Shown one piece after another: positions 17,973 through 25,579 of a stretch of 36,425 nt of DNA. Position 1 is the first letter of the stretch. Each line of letters begins with the position of its first letter. The notes beneath the pieces are model-generated. The model saw only the letters and a list, made by a program, of their open reading frames with translations, made no database searches and was not told where the DNA came from. This DNA is from a virus: positions 1-36,425 of IMG/VR virus record IMGVR_UViG_3300027719_000268; one strand, written 5' to 3'. The position numbers and the translations under genes were made by a program.

Positions 17973-19514
17973 TTCATACATTCCCATCAATTCCGCCGCT
18001 GTCATGGCCCTGGCGATCAGGTTTCCCAGATCTCCGGCGTCCATGGCCGGGTAGGCGTCAATCAGGGCGTCCCGGAAATCCTCCATGGATTCCGCTTTTG
18101 CCAGCAGGACCCGCACCGGTTTCAGCATTGCCTGGATATGGTTGTCGGATTCCCGTGAAAGGCGGTCCGCCATAAGATCAACGGCGTCGGGTTCGTCATC
18201 GGGAGGCATGGTTATTTTTGCGACATGGGTATTGCCATCGGGCGCATTGCCATACGTCCCCGCCGTTTTCGGCTTCAGCACATCCTCATCCTTTTCCCGT
18301 TCCGGGATGTCAAACACCCGGCGCACATGGGAAACCGGAATGTCCATCCGGTCCGCCATTTTATCAAATATCTCGGACATGAGCTTCATGTCCGCCGCTT
18401 CATTGAACATTCCCTCGTATTTCGGAATGGCGGCGTCCCATCCATAATTGAACCCAACCCATGGCCGGATGATCTGGTTCCGAAGGGTGGCGGCCAGCGC
18501 CCTGGCATCGGCCCGCATCAGGTCAAGCCGGACCTCGTTGTGGGTGTTTGCGGCGGCGTAACTGCCGACATCCCCCACGTCCGCAGTGAGGGTGGCCCCG
18601 AGGATGGCCTTGGAAATTTCCTTATTTCCAAAGGCCGCCAGCTTTTCGTATAAATCCGCGTTGGCCGTGCCTTTTGCGCTCTCCACAAATTCGATTTCCG
18701 TGGATTTGGAGATAATCCCCGCCGCATCGCTCCCCAGTGTGCGAACTGCGATTTCCAGGGCGTCTTTGTCCGCCTGGCTTGAGCCACTGTCGTATTTTCC
18801 CAGCCGGAGCGGCATTCCATAAACTTCCAGAAATATCAGCCAGTCTTTCACCGCGTAATTTTTGAACAGATACCACCAGGCGCAGATGCGATGGATGGCA
18901 TTGCGCACGGGGTGCCCGCTCATGCCGCCATACCCGTGAAACAGGGTTTTGAAAGCCGGTATTTCCTCGCCCATGGTGTTCGCTTCCGTGAGAAGCCGCG
19001 GGATTCTGGTCAAATTGCCGTAAGGGTCTGTGAAGATGAACCGGTTTTGCTCGATAAACACCATTTTTTCGATGTTCGCCTGACCGGAGGACACGTCCCA
19101 GAACAGCTCAAACGAAGCGTACCCTTTGCCCACGGCGTCCTGGCAGGAAACCATGATATCCGGCCAGTCCATGATTCCAGCGATCATTTTTTCAACGGAT
19201 TCGGCGATGTCAATGTCCCGGCGATCTTCAGAGGCGGGCGATACTTTAAACTCAGCGTCCAGAATCACATTTTTCCGTTTGCTGATCTCGCCGATAATAT
19301 GGCCGTCCCGTTCCTCGATCTCGTCAAAGAGTTCCGCCTGCCGGAGCATATCGCCGTTGTCAGCATCCCTGAGCAGGGCCGCCAGACGTTCCGGGGTCAG
19401 GCCGTTTGCCACGTATTCCCGGTATGCGTTGGACAGGGGCGCGGCCGCAAGCGGTCTCCGGTCCGGTTTTGATTCCGGCCGCACAATGGGCCGGTTGAAC
19501 TGGTCATACAACAT
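17934..19514 (-). CDS. Portal protein, DUF935 / Mu gp29-like
   Basis: A 526-residue portal protein. I start at MLYDQFNRPIV (19514), five bases after the terminase stop. It carries DUF935 features: 'DGHIIGEISKRKNVIL' near residue 80, 'GYASFELFW' near 130, 'WLIFLEVYGMPLRLGKYD' near 232, and a C-terminal helical region. The portal ring is the DNA channel and terminase docking site. Two repeat insertions are visible. One is internal (18227-18260), giving 'TYGNAPDGNTH' near residue 420, and one is at the end, giving the tail 'GRDSNPDTIAG'. Neither breaks the frame. Confidence 0.92.
   Translation of the reverse strand: MLYDQFNRPIVRPESKPDRRPLAAAPLSNAYREYVANGLTPERLAALLRDADNGDMLRQAELFDEIEERDGHIIGEISKRKNVILDAEFKVSPASEDRRDIDIAESVEKMIAGIMDWPDIMVSCQDAVGKGYASFELFWDVSSGQANIEKMVFIEQNRFIFTDPYGNLTRIPRLLTEANTMGEEIPAFKTLFHGYGGMSGHPVRNAIHRICAWWYLFKNYAVKDWLIFLEVYGMPLRLGKYDSGSSQADKDALEIAVRTLGSDAAGIISKSTEIEFVESAKGTANADLYEKLAAFGNKEISKAILGATLTADVGDVGSYAAANTHNEVRLDLMRADARALAATLRNQIIRPWVGFNYGWDAAIPKYEGMFNEAADMKLMSEIFDKMADRMDIPVSHVRRVFDIPEREKDEDVLKPKTAGTYGNAPDGNTHVAKITMPPDDEPDAVDLMADRLSRESDNHIQAMLKPVRVLLAKAESMEDFRDALIDAYPAMDAGDLGNLIARAMTAAELMGMYEVGRDSNPDTIAG
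18227..18260. repeat. Palindromic repeat, family G, inside the portal gene
   Basis: GGGTATTGCC ... GCCATACGTCCC, related to the copies at 9318 and 32364. It is read in frame and falls in the variable linker before the last portal domain. Confidence 0.7.
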
Positions 19515-19518
19515 TACA

Positions 19519-20820
19519 TCACCATATCCCGTAAGGTCTTGCCATTGTTCGTGATGAAACGGATTTATACTCAATCGGTCCGGCCGGTTGATGGGCCGCG
19601 GAAAGTGCCAGAAAACAAGCCCAGGTTCGGTCCGCATGGCCCGCCGCATCGGAGTCCGCCACAAAGCGCGGGGTCCCGGTGGGGCCGGTGGTTTTGGTCA
19701 ATTTGTGGAGATCCGCCCGGAGGTCCGCGTCTCCCATGGGAATGCGGATTTTCCGGTCTTCAAAGGCTTCCTTGCCGATGGTGGCCAGCACCAGCTTGGA
19801 GGCTGAGGTGAAAATCACCCCTTCCACCCTGGAGCTGCCGTGCTTTCTCTGGGCGTCTTCAACAGGTTTTTCGCCCATGCCGGTCTGATCCATGCAGCAC
19901 CGGATCACCCGGTACCGGCTGAATACATCCGCCAGCAGGTCGTCTTGTTCCTTGAAGCTGATGCGCTTTTTCGCAATGATTTCCCGTGTCCAGAGCACAT
20001 CCCCCACGGATTCCAGCACATAAATCACAAACAAATCGTTCCGTGCCCCGATGTCCACCCCCACAAACGCGGGGTTTTTGCCGTATAAATCAGGTATTCC
20101 GGCCTGTTCGTGCTCGCATGCGGAAATAAGTTCATAGGACAGCCAGGCAGAGGCTTCATCCAGCCATTTTAATTCAAATTCCTGCGCCCAGGCGTCTTCA
20201 TCGTTTAGTGCCCGCTTAAGCTCTTCAATGTTCCGGGGCAGGCCGTCCGCCACTGCCTGATAGATATCCGTGATCTGGCGATACCACACCGGATCATCGC
20301 CGGTGATAAGATCATAAAACTTGTTGCCCTTGCCGTTCGGGGTGGAAACCACCCGGATTTTATGGCCTGCGGATATGACCGGGAAAAGCGCGGTCCAGAT
20401 CTTGCGGCTGTCCTGGTGGAAGGCAAATTCGTCCAGGAACACATTGGCGGAAAATCCCCGTGCCGTGTCCGGATTGGCGGGCAGGGCCGTGATTTTGGAG
20501 CCATTGGGAAACACGGCTTCAAGGGCCTTGTAGCTGGCGTCTCCCTTGTATTCGGTTTCAACCGCCTTAATGACGGCCCCCAAGGCCTGACAGTGTCGTT
20601 TAACGCCCTCATCCATGGCTTCCCTGGCCTGGCGTTCCCCGCGGGACAGAATCACCCACCGGACCCTTCGGCCTTCGATGTCAGCAATCTGACAATCTTT
20701 GGCGATCTCAAACGTGGTGGTAAACGTCTTGCCGGTCTGCCGGGCGAACATGCCCGCCTTGAACCGTGTTTCGTTGCCCGCCCACTGGCGTTGATAGGGA
20801 TAGAAAAGGGTGGTTGTCAT
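19519..20820 (-). CDS. Terminase large subunit, Mu gp28-like
   Basis: A 433-residue packaging ATPase/nuclease. The Walker A-type motif ARQTGKT is at residues 26-32, and the Walker B segment VFLDEFAF is at 127-134. The C-terminal RNase H-like nuclease domain begins at VGVDIGARNDLF (Asp256), with a second acidic site in 'CCMDQTGMGE' near residue 310. It cuts and pumps phage DNA into heads; in Mu-like phages it packages from the integrated copy. No clear ribosome site precedes the ATG at 20820: the upstream bases are repeat-derived, so translation may rely on coupling or reduced initiation. Confidence 0.95.
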   Translation of the reverse strand: MTTTLFYPYQRQWAGNETRFKAGMFARQTGKTFTTTFEIAKDCQIADIEGRRVRWVILSRGERQAREAMDEGVKRHCQALGAVIKAVETEYKGDASYKALEAVFPNGSKITALPANPDTARGFSANVFLDEFAFHQDSRKIWTALFPVISAGHKIRVVSTPNGKGNKFYDLITGDDPVWYRQITDIYQAVADGLPRNIEELKRALNDEDAWAQEFELKWLDEASAWLSYELISACEHEQAGIPDLYGKNPAFVGVDIGARNDLFVIYVLESVGDVLWTREIIAKKRISFKEQDDLLADVFSRYRVIRCCMDQTGMGEKPVEDAQRKHGSSRVEGVIFTSASKLVLATIGKEAFEDRKIRIPMGDADLRADLHKLTKTTGPTGTPRFVADSDAAGHADRTWACFLALSAAHQPAGPIEYKSVSSRTMARPYGIW

Positions 20821-20828
20821 GGGTTGGT

Positions 20829-20917
20829 ATTCAGTTTTAAGTTTTAAGTTTTAGGTTTTAAGTTTTAGGTGGTTAAAATGGTTTTTACTTAAAACTTAAC
20901 CACTTAACACTTAAAAC
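20829..20917. repeat. Heptamer-arm repeat, family B
   Basis: TTTTAAG/TTTTAGG heptamers, then CTTAAAA/CACTTAA units inverted. It separates the two terminase genes and reaches almost to the large-subunit start. Confidence 0.85.
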
Positions 20918-20920
20918 CCT

Positions 20921-21373
20921 TTATACTCCGTAACTGTCCTTCACAATCTGCTTAAACCGTTCCGCCGTCATGGGTTTCCCTTCTTTTTCCGCCGCGTCAA
21001 TGGCGCTTTCGGCGGATTTCGCGGCGGTCTTCAAAATTTCTTTCTCAACCCGGTCCCACCGTTCCACCAGCGCGCCGAGCTTTGATAACGTATCCATCAT
21101 GGGGGCGGTAACATCGGCAGGGTCGCAGGATTCCACGTATTCAAGCTGCCGGTCGAACAGATCCCGGAGGCGCTGCATGCCGGAGGCTTTCTGGCTTCTG
21201 GCCCGGTCCCATCCGTCTACATCCTCGCCCGGAACAAGAGTATCCGCTTTCCACTGGGTCAGGGTCTGGCGGGATACGCCCAGGGCATCCCCGATGGCGG
21301 TGAGGCTGTGGCCGTCGATGTATAATTTCATGGCCGCATCGTAGAGTTTTGCTTTGTCGCCCTTGTTCGCCAT
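20921..21373 (-). CDS. Terminase small subunit, DUF1804-like
   Basis: A 150-residue protein starting with a helix-turn-helix: 'AAMKLYIDGHSLTAIGDALGVSRQTLTQWK' (about residues 14-43). It continues as a helical oligomerisation region and a charged C-terminus. This is the DUF1804 pattern of small terminase or packaging-recognition proteins in D3112/B3-type transposable phages. It lies immediately upstream of the large subunit. It would bind phage-end DNA and recruit the large subunit. Confidence 0.8.
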   Translation of the reverse strand: MANKGDKAKLYDAAMKLYIDGHSLTAIGDALGVSRQTLTQWKADTLVPGEDVDGWDRARSQKASGMQRLRDLFDRQLEYVESCDPADVTAPMMDTLSKLGALVERWDRVEKEILKTAAKSAESAIDAAEKEGKPMTAERFKQIVKDSYGV

Positions 21374-21386
21374 TCCGGTTCGTCCC

Positions 21387-21542
21387 TTATTTGCCCTTGT
21401 CGTTGTTCATAAACATGTTACAAACGGACTTCATGATTTTTACGGCCCGTAGACCGTCTCTGGAAAGATCGTGCCAAATATCGCCTCTCAGGAAGAAGTG
21501 ATGAGGACTAATGGCTGAGGGTAGAAGACTGAGGGCTGAAGG
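21387..21542 (-). pseudogene. Possible 5'-truncated small gene
   Basis: An open frame with no start codon at its head, ending at TAA 21387. The last 36 residues look like protein (FFLRGDIWHDLSRDG, KIMKSVCNMFMNNDKGK), while the first 15 (PSALSLLPSA...) are encoded by the heptamer repeat at 21510-21661. The repeat appears to have replaced the original 5' end. A short peptide from the internal ATG at KIM-KSV is the only remaining in-frame methionine start. No family recognised. Confidence 0.35.
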
Positions 21543-21661
21543 TCATAATGCATAAAATCATTTTTAAAAAATCCCATATTCCTTCCCCCCTTCAGCCTTT
21601 AGCCTTCAACCCTCAGCCTTGCTTTTCCCTTCAGTCTTCAGCCTTCCCACCTTCAGCCTTG
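21510..21661. repeat. Heptamer-arm repeat, family D
   Basis: Left arm of GGCTGAG/GGGCTGA units, centre containing GGTCATAATGCATAAA and a run of A/T, right arm of CTTCAGC units. It shares its centre with the copy at 22509. It fills most of the roughly 300-bp gap between the small terminase and the next gene. Confidence 0.85.
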
Positions 21662-21670
21662 TTTTTCCCA

Positions 21671-21916
21671 TCATTTTAACGCCCTTCCCAGCCGGTCAAT
21701 TTCCGACACAACCCCCTGCAATTCTCCCCAGGCCATCACCAGTTCATCCATCTGGGTGGAGAGCATGGGTACTTCCAGATCATCCGCGCGAAACAATGCC
21801 GTGTTGAGCCCGGAGCGGATGCTCCGGCAAAGGCCCTCGATCCGAAACCGGAGCCTCACGGCCATGTCCTGTTTTTCCGCCAATACGCCGCGCATGGCGG
21901 CACGTTCCATATTCAT
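21671..21916 (-). CDS. Small helical protein, unknown
   Basis: An 81-residue, wholly helical protein whose ATG overlaps the stop of the upstream gene (TGATG), indicating coupled translation. Alternating charged and hydrophobic residues suggest a coiled coil. It is located between the membrane/lysis genes and the terminase, where Mu-like phages carry small uncharacterised proteins. No family recognised. Confidence 0.6.
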   Translation of the reverse strand: MNMERAAMRGVLAEKQDMAVRLRFRIEGLCRSIRSGLNTALFRADDLEVPMLSTQMDELVMAWGELQGVVSEIDRLGRALK

Positions 21917-22296
21917 CAGTTTCTACCGGTAGCCTTTCTGGCGATGGGACACCATTGATTGTTGTCGACCCGTTGGACCAGTCCCTCCAGGGTGCGTGTG
22001 GAAAGGGTGATGATGCCGGCCAGATCGTTGGCCAGCTTGTTATAATCGTTCACCAGCTCCACGTTGTTTTCATACATGCGGACCACTTCTACAAACCGCT
22101 TTTCGTGATGCGCGGCATTTTCCATATTCCGTTTCAGTGCTTTATCCAGGTTATTGCTGTTGAAATGGGTAATAACGGCCATGCCCACCCATGGCCCTAC
22201 AAAAATCAGCAGGACAATCACTCCAAGGGGCAGTGCGCCCATGGCCTTGATAATGGCGACTATGGCTGTGATGGTCTGCACCTGGTCCGGCGTCAT
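21916..22296 (-). CDS. Membrane-anchored coiled-coil protein
   Basis: A 126-residue protein. The start at 22296 (MTPDQVQTI) has GGAGG four bases upstream and overlaps the previous stop as ATGA. An N-terminal hydrophobic segment (residues 10-42, ITAIVAIIKAMG ... VIVLLIFVGPWVGMAVI) forms one or two membrane helices, and the rest is an amphipathic coiled coil. This fits the DUF2730-like or spanin-like small membrane proteins between lysis and packaging genes of Mu-like phages. The exact role is uncertain. Confidence 0.6.
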   Translation of the reverse strand: MTPDQVQTITAIVAIIKAMGALPLGVIVLLIFVGPWVGMAVITHFNSNNLDKALKRNMENAAHHEKRFVEVVRMYENNVELVNDYNKLANDLAGIITLSTRTLEGLVQRVDNNQWCPIARKATGRN

Positions 22297-22496
22297 GATG
22301 CCTCCGTATCCTTGAGACACGCAAAATACGCCAGCGGGTCTTTGGTCAGCTTCAGGGCCTCAATGCGCTCCGCCGTGATCCGGTTATCCTGGGCTGCTTT
22401 GACAGCGCCGATAATCGCCGGAAGCACCATCCAGAAAACCTGCTTGGCCACTTCGGAAATGAAATCCGCCATTGCTTCTTTGTCGTTGGTATCCAT
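22293..22496 (-). CDS. Small helical protein, lysis region
   Basis: A 67-residue protein with AAAGGAG before the ATG. A moderately hydrophobic stretch 'VFWMVLPAIIGAVKAAQ' (residues 20-36) may sit in the membrane. The start of the next gene overlaps its stop by four bases. Possibly a holin partner or antiholin; no family recognised. Confidence 0.55.
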   Translation of the reverse strand: MDTNDKEAMADFISEVAKQVFWMVLPAIIGAVKAAQDNRITAERIEALKLTKDPLAYFACLKDTEAS

Positions 22497-22508
22497 TGTT
22501 TTCTCCTT

Positions 22509-22621
22509 TGAGGGCTAAGGGCTGAGGGCTGAGGGCTGAGGGTCGTAAGGCATAAATCATTTTTTAAAATCCCACGCTCCGCTTTCCCTTCAGTCTTCGG
22601 CCTTCCCTCCTTCAGCCTTGT
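22509..22621. repeat. Heptamer-arm repeat, family D
   Basis: GGGCTGA repeated, centre GGTCGTAAGGCATAAA, then CTTCAG/CTTCGG units inverted. Second copy of the element at 21510. Confidence 0.85.
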
Positions 22622-22622
22622 T

Positions 22623-23132
22623 TTATTTTACCCCAAAAACCATCCGAATATTGTCTCCGGACAAAATATCCGGGATATCGATTCCCTTGCCGGTCAATGT
22701 TTTCACGTCCCGCACCAGGTCCATGGCGGCGGCCGCCAGCCCGGTCAACTGGGAAAACACGACGGCTTTGGCCGTTTCCGTGTCCCCCCGGATCTCAATG
22801 GTCCGCATCCACCCATCCACCGCAATTTGGGCCGCATTATGGCTCAGATAGTAAATATTGGCGGCGTTCACGATTTTCCGGGCGGTTTCATCGGAAATTT
22901 TATTATTGCAATGCAGGGTTCCGGCAATGGTCAGAGAGGTGTCATAAATGGTCTGGCCAGCCTCCAGCACCTGAACCGCATAGCCCAGGCCGGGGGGAAG
23001 TTCCCGCCCGGTATCCGATACAAACCGGGTATTGCAGCCCTGGGTTCCTGTTATTATCAGCCCGCCCGCCAGGCCCGCGATCAGCCATGCGGAAAAAGAC
23101 AATGCTAAGAGAATTTTTGATCGTTTGGTCAT
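22623..23132 (-). CDS. Secreted lipoprotein-like protein, lysis region
   Basis: A 169-residue protein with AAGGAG seven bases before the ATG. Basic residues then a hydrophobic core (ILLALSFSAWLIAGLAGGLIIT) form a signal sequence or anchor. It is followed by TQGC at residues 30-33, resembling a lipobox but with Q-G rather than A/S-G. The mature part is helical. In a lysis cassette this could be an outer-membrane spanin-like or periplasmic component. The lipoprotein call is tentative. Confidence 0.55.
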   Translation of the reverse strand: MTKRSKILLALSFSAWLIAGLAGGLIITGTQGCNTRFVSDTGRELPPGLGYAVQVLEAGQTIYDTSLTIAGTLHCNNKISDETARKIVNAANIYYLSHNAAQIAVDGWMRTIEIRGDTETAKAVVFSQLTGLAAAAMDLVRDVKTLTGKGIDIPDILSGDNIRMVFGVK

Positions 23133-23145
23133 ATTCTGTCTCCTT

Positions 23146-23219
23146 CGTAGGGTGGATTAGCGTAGCGTAATCCACCGATTGCGCCGGATTACGCCAAAAA
23201 GCGGCTAATCCGGCCTACA
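23146..23219. repeat. Palindromic repeats, family C
   Basis: GTAGGGTGGATTA/TAATCCACC followed by GCCGGATTACGCC/GGCTAATCCGGCC, the same pair and order as at 14288. Confidence 0.85.
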
Positions 23220-23226
23220 TCTTAAT

Positions 23227-23466
23227 TCAAACCCCGGCCAAATACTGCTTCACCTCACGAATCACCCGCTCATTGCTGACAAACATGGGTTTATCTATGA
23301 TGGTGATCGTTACTTCATGCCCTACAATAGAATACCGGCCCTCAAATCCCGACCCGAAAAACCCCCGGTTCTCAACCAGGATGTCGTTTTCCGCAAACCC
23401 CTGTTTGATCTTGGCTTCCGCCGCTTCCGGGATATTGACCGTCACCTTGAAAGAGAATTGTTTCAT
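23227..23466 (-). CDS. Small beta-rich protein, unknown
   Basis: A 79-residue protein with GGAG before the ATG. Alternating hydrophobic residues (FSFKVTVNIP, EVTITIIDKP) predict a small beta-sheet domain with a C-terminal helix. It lies in the lysis/packaging interval. No family recognised. Confidence 0.55.
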   Translation of the reverse strand: MKQFSFKVTVNIPEAAEAKIKQGFAENDILVENRGFFGSGFEGRYSIVGHEVTITIIDKPMFVSNERVIREVKQYLAGV

Positions 23467-23491
23467 TTCGCACTCCGTTTTTATATTCTTG

Positions 23492-23573
23492 TCCGCAGAT
23501 TACGCAGATTACACAGATTGTTTTTCGCGCAAAGCGCGCTCTTATCTTTTATCTGCGTAATCTGCGGATTGCT
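23492..23573. repeat. Nonamer-arm repeat, family E
   Basis: CGCAGATTA-type units on the left, core GCGCAAAGCGC (23527-23537, as in family A), inverted TAATCTGCG units on the right. The right arm encodes the end (SADYADKR) of the holin-like protein. Confidence 0.85.
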
Positions 23574-23817
23574 TTTGTTCCACCATATTTTCCGCAAATT
23601 TCTGCATGACCTTGGGGAAAAACGCGAACCCCATAAACAGGCCCGTGATAATTAACCCGGTATCCGGGTCAACGGCCACACCGGCCAGACACAAAAACGC
23701 GGCACCCACACCGGCAACCAGCGATATCATGCTCATGAGCCGCATGAGGCTGAACACGCCCGGCACTTCCTCAAAAAAACCCACCGGTTTTATCATTCCG
23801 CATTCATCATTCATCAT
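23542..23817 (-). CDS. Holin-like two-helix membrane protein
   Basis: A 91-residue protein starting at 23817, with GGAG five bases upstream and a four-base ATGA overlap with the muramidase stop. Two hydrophobic helices (roughly residues 26-45 and 52-70; MISLVAGVGAAFLCLAG and GLIITGLFMGFAFF) are joined by a short DPDTG turn. Placed right after two endolysin genes, it is the best holin candidate. The first six residues (MMNDEC) and the C-terminal 'SADYADKR' are encoded by repeat sequence. Confidence 0.65.
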   Translation of the reverse strand: MMNDECGMIKPVGFFEEVPGVFSLMRLMSMISLVAGVGAAFLCLAGVAVDPDTGLIITGLFMGFAFFPKVMQKFAENMVEQKQSADYADKR

Positions 23818-24365
23818 TGTTTCTCCAGCCTCTCCAGCCACCCGGCAATATACCTCGGGTTCCCGTCCGCATAATGCTTGTATGCTTCGCCCTTGAGGGC
23901 CGCCATGAGTGCGCCGTGATACGGGCATCCGCCAATGACTGCGAGGGTCACGGGTCCAAGGAGTCCGTCCACTTTCAATACTTTGCCGGCCAGAAGCCGG
24001 ACGATTTCCTGCCGCCATGCCGCCGCCCGCCTGGGCTCCACACCCAGCCAGCACACGACGTTGACCGCCCGCTGAAGAAACTTCACGGCGGTTTGCTGCC
24101 CGCAATTCACCCCCAGATCAAAGCATTTGACGGCCAGATCCGGGGCCACATCGGCCAGGCGGTGGAATCCCGGCTTTTGCCAGTAATCCATGCGGTAAAT
24201 GGTTTTTGCGCCGTCCACCGTCAGGGCTTTGATGTTTAAGCGCGGGTATTGCCGTGCGCTGATGCCGTATTTGGTTTCTCCGCCCGGATCATCCGGGTCA
24301 AAAACATAGCCTTTTTCATGGCTCAAGGTGATGCTTACGGCCCGGCCGAAATGAGACAATTTCAT
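23814..24365 (-). CDS. GH108-type endolysin (muramidase)
   Basis: A 183-residue glycoside hydrolase family 108 protein. The start ATG at 24365 overlaps the amidase stop (ATGA). The signature 'SHEKGYVFDPDDPGGETKYGIS' runs from about residue 15, with catalytic Glu17. The C-terminal half has the peptidoglycan-binding-3 pattern ('CFDLGVNCG', 'LLGPVTLAVI'). It cleaves the glycan strand at host lysis. No signal peptide, so it needs a holin; the next gene encodes one. Confidence 0.9.
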   Translation of the reverse strand: MKLSHFGRAVSITLSHEKGYVFDPDDPGGETKYGISARQYPRLNIKALTVDGAKTIYRMDYWQKPGFHRLADVAPDLAVKCFDLGVNCGQQTAVKFLQRAVNVVCWLGVEPRRAAAWRQEIVRLLAGKVLKVDGLLGPVTLAVIGGCPYHGALMAALKGEAYKHYADGNPRYIAGWLERLEKQ

Positions 24366-24952
24366 CGCCGCCACTCCTCAATCCCCTGACTGATCACCGC
24401 CGCAATGTCGGTCTGGTTTTCCGGGTTTGTTAAAAACGCCCGGTCTGCGTCGTTTGCCATGGACCCCAGTTCCACCAGCACGGCAGGGGCAAGGGCATAG
24501 GCCAAAAGGTAAAACCGGGAATCATTGTCCGGATTCGGATGCGGTGTAAATTTTGCCTCACCCGCCGGCGCCACATTGCCGAAAGCGGTTTTCAAGGCAT
24601 TGCGGATACATGCCGCAACGTTTTTTCCGGACACTCTGCCAGGGTATGTCTGCACCGCCATGCCGCTGCCTTCAGGGGTTGCGGCATTGGCGTGCAGGCT
24701 CAGCAGCAGGTCATAACGGCCCATATGCTCCATGGCCACACGTTTCGGGGGTGTGATTTGGGTATCCCCGGACCGGGTCATCTGGCAGTGGTGCCCGGCA
24801 TCTTCCAGCATGGCCCAGAGACGGCCGGCTATTTTCAGATTGATATCGGCCTCCCGGATGCCGCCGCAGGAGGCTCCGGCATCACGTCCCCCGTGTCCTG
24901 GGTCGATGAGGATGCGCAGTGTCGCGGGTGTTTTGGATTTGGTTTGGGTCAT
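24362..24952 (-). CDS. N-acetylmuramoyl-L-alanine amidase (Amidase_3)
   Basis: A 196-residue zinc amidase. The fold begins at LRILIDPGHGGRDAG, with zinc ligands His20, Glu34 and His87 (LSLHANA) and catalytic Glu161 (VLVELGSMAN). It removes the peptide stem from peptidoglycan. No signal peptide or cell-wall binding repeat is visible. As the first gene of the late operon it precedes a second lysin of different chemistry. The ATG at 24952 lacks a strong ribosome site. Confidence 0.92.
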   Translation of the reverse strand: MTQTKSKTPATLRILIDPGHGGRDAGASCGGIREADINLKIAGRLWAMLEDAGHHCQMTRSGDTQITPPKRVAMEHMGRYDLLLSLHANAATPEGSGMAVQTYPGRVSGKNVAACIRNALKTAFGNVAPAGEAKFTPHPNPDNDSRFYLLAYALAPAVLVELGSMANDADRAFLTNPENQTDIAAVISQGIEEWRR

Positions 24953-24968
24953 GGTGAAGTCAAGTTTG

Positions 24969-25084
24969 TGATTGGTGATTGATAAGGATTGGCGATTTTT
25001 GATTGGCGATTGGTGATTGAAAAGGCAGCGCGGAGCGCATCATCAAATCAAAAATCAACAATCAACAATCAAAAATCACCAATC
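24969..25084. repeat. Heptamer-arm repeat, family A
   Basis: GATTGGT/GATTGGC heptamers, core GCGCGGAGCGC (25028-25038) with CATCATCAAATC, then inverted AATCAAC units. Confidence 0.85.
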
Positions 25085-25340
25085 TTAAATCCCGTTCGCT
25101 CGTTATTCCCATCCCCCGGACAATCCGGAGGATGGGGGTTTAAGAGGATCAACCGGGAAGCGATTCCGGATGATGTGCCATCATAGGGCACAAATTCACG
25201 GGTGGCGCGGCGTTTCTTCCGATTTTTGCACAGGTTGATGGGGTTTTCAGAGCCGCGACTGTCAGGGAGCGATTCCGGTCGCTTACGCTTGCGGCTCGGA
25301 AAGCAATTCGTGGACATGCACGAGATGGTTGATCTGGAAT

Positions 25341-25383
25341 AAAAAAACCCGGTCATGCGGGATGCATGGCCGGGCGTTTTTTA
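25341..25383. terminator. Bidirectional intrinsic terminator
   Basis: Stem CCCGGTCATG/CATGGCCGGG (25348-25374, one G-T pair) with seven A on the left and a T run on the right, so it can stop transcription in both directions. It would end the repressor transcript and shield the late operon. Confidence 0.8.
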
Positions 25384-25411
25384 TTCGGGTTTTGGGGCTA
25401 ACTGATTATCG

Positions 25412-25515
25412 GGGTTTATTTTTCATTTTTTATCAAATTGATAAATTTCTTTTTTGTAAGTGCTTGTTTTTTATACAACCGACCAAAAAAAATTTATCAA
25501 ATTGATAAATTTTAC
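25412..25515. repeat. Paired-palindrome cassette, copy 1 (ATC/GAT type)
   Basis: A 104-bp cassette bearing TTTATCAAATTGATAAA at 25429-25445 and the identical 17-mer at 25493-25509 (centres 64 bp apart). Between them TTTATA (25470-25475) gives a leftward -10-like TATAAA. It is identical to copy 2 at every base outside the palindromes. Confidence 0.9.
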
Positions 25516-25577
25516 CATCGGCAGGCCTCATTTTTGCCAGCCCAAAACAGGGGGTGGGCGAAAAACCTGACGATGGT
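25514..25577. other. Inverted repeat between the two cassettes
   Basis: ACCATCGGCAGG (25514-25525) and CCTGACGATGGT (25566-25577) are complementary at 11 of 12 positions and enclose a 40-base loop with an inner GCCC/GGGC stem. It could be a hairpin in RNA of either strand or a DNA cruciform. Not followed by a T run. Confidence 0.6.
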
Positions 25578-25579
25578 CA

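Noticed and set aside
25069-25356. Arginine/lysine-rich 95-codon minus-strand frame near the late operon start
   Set aside because: No ribosome site, the first ATG lies in a terminator stem and the C-terminus is repeat-derived. A plus-strand frame ending at the terminator is equally plausible, so neither is called; it may be a degraded gene.
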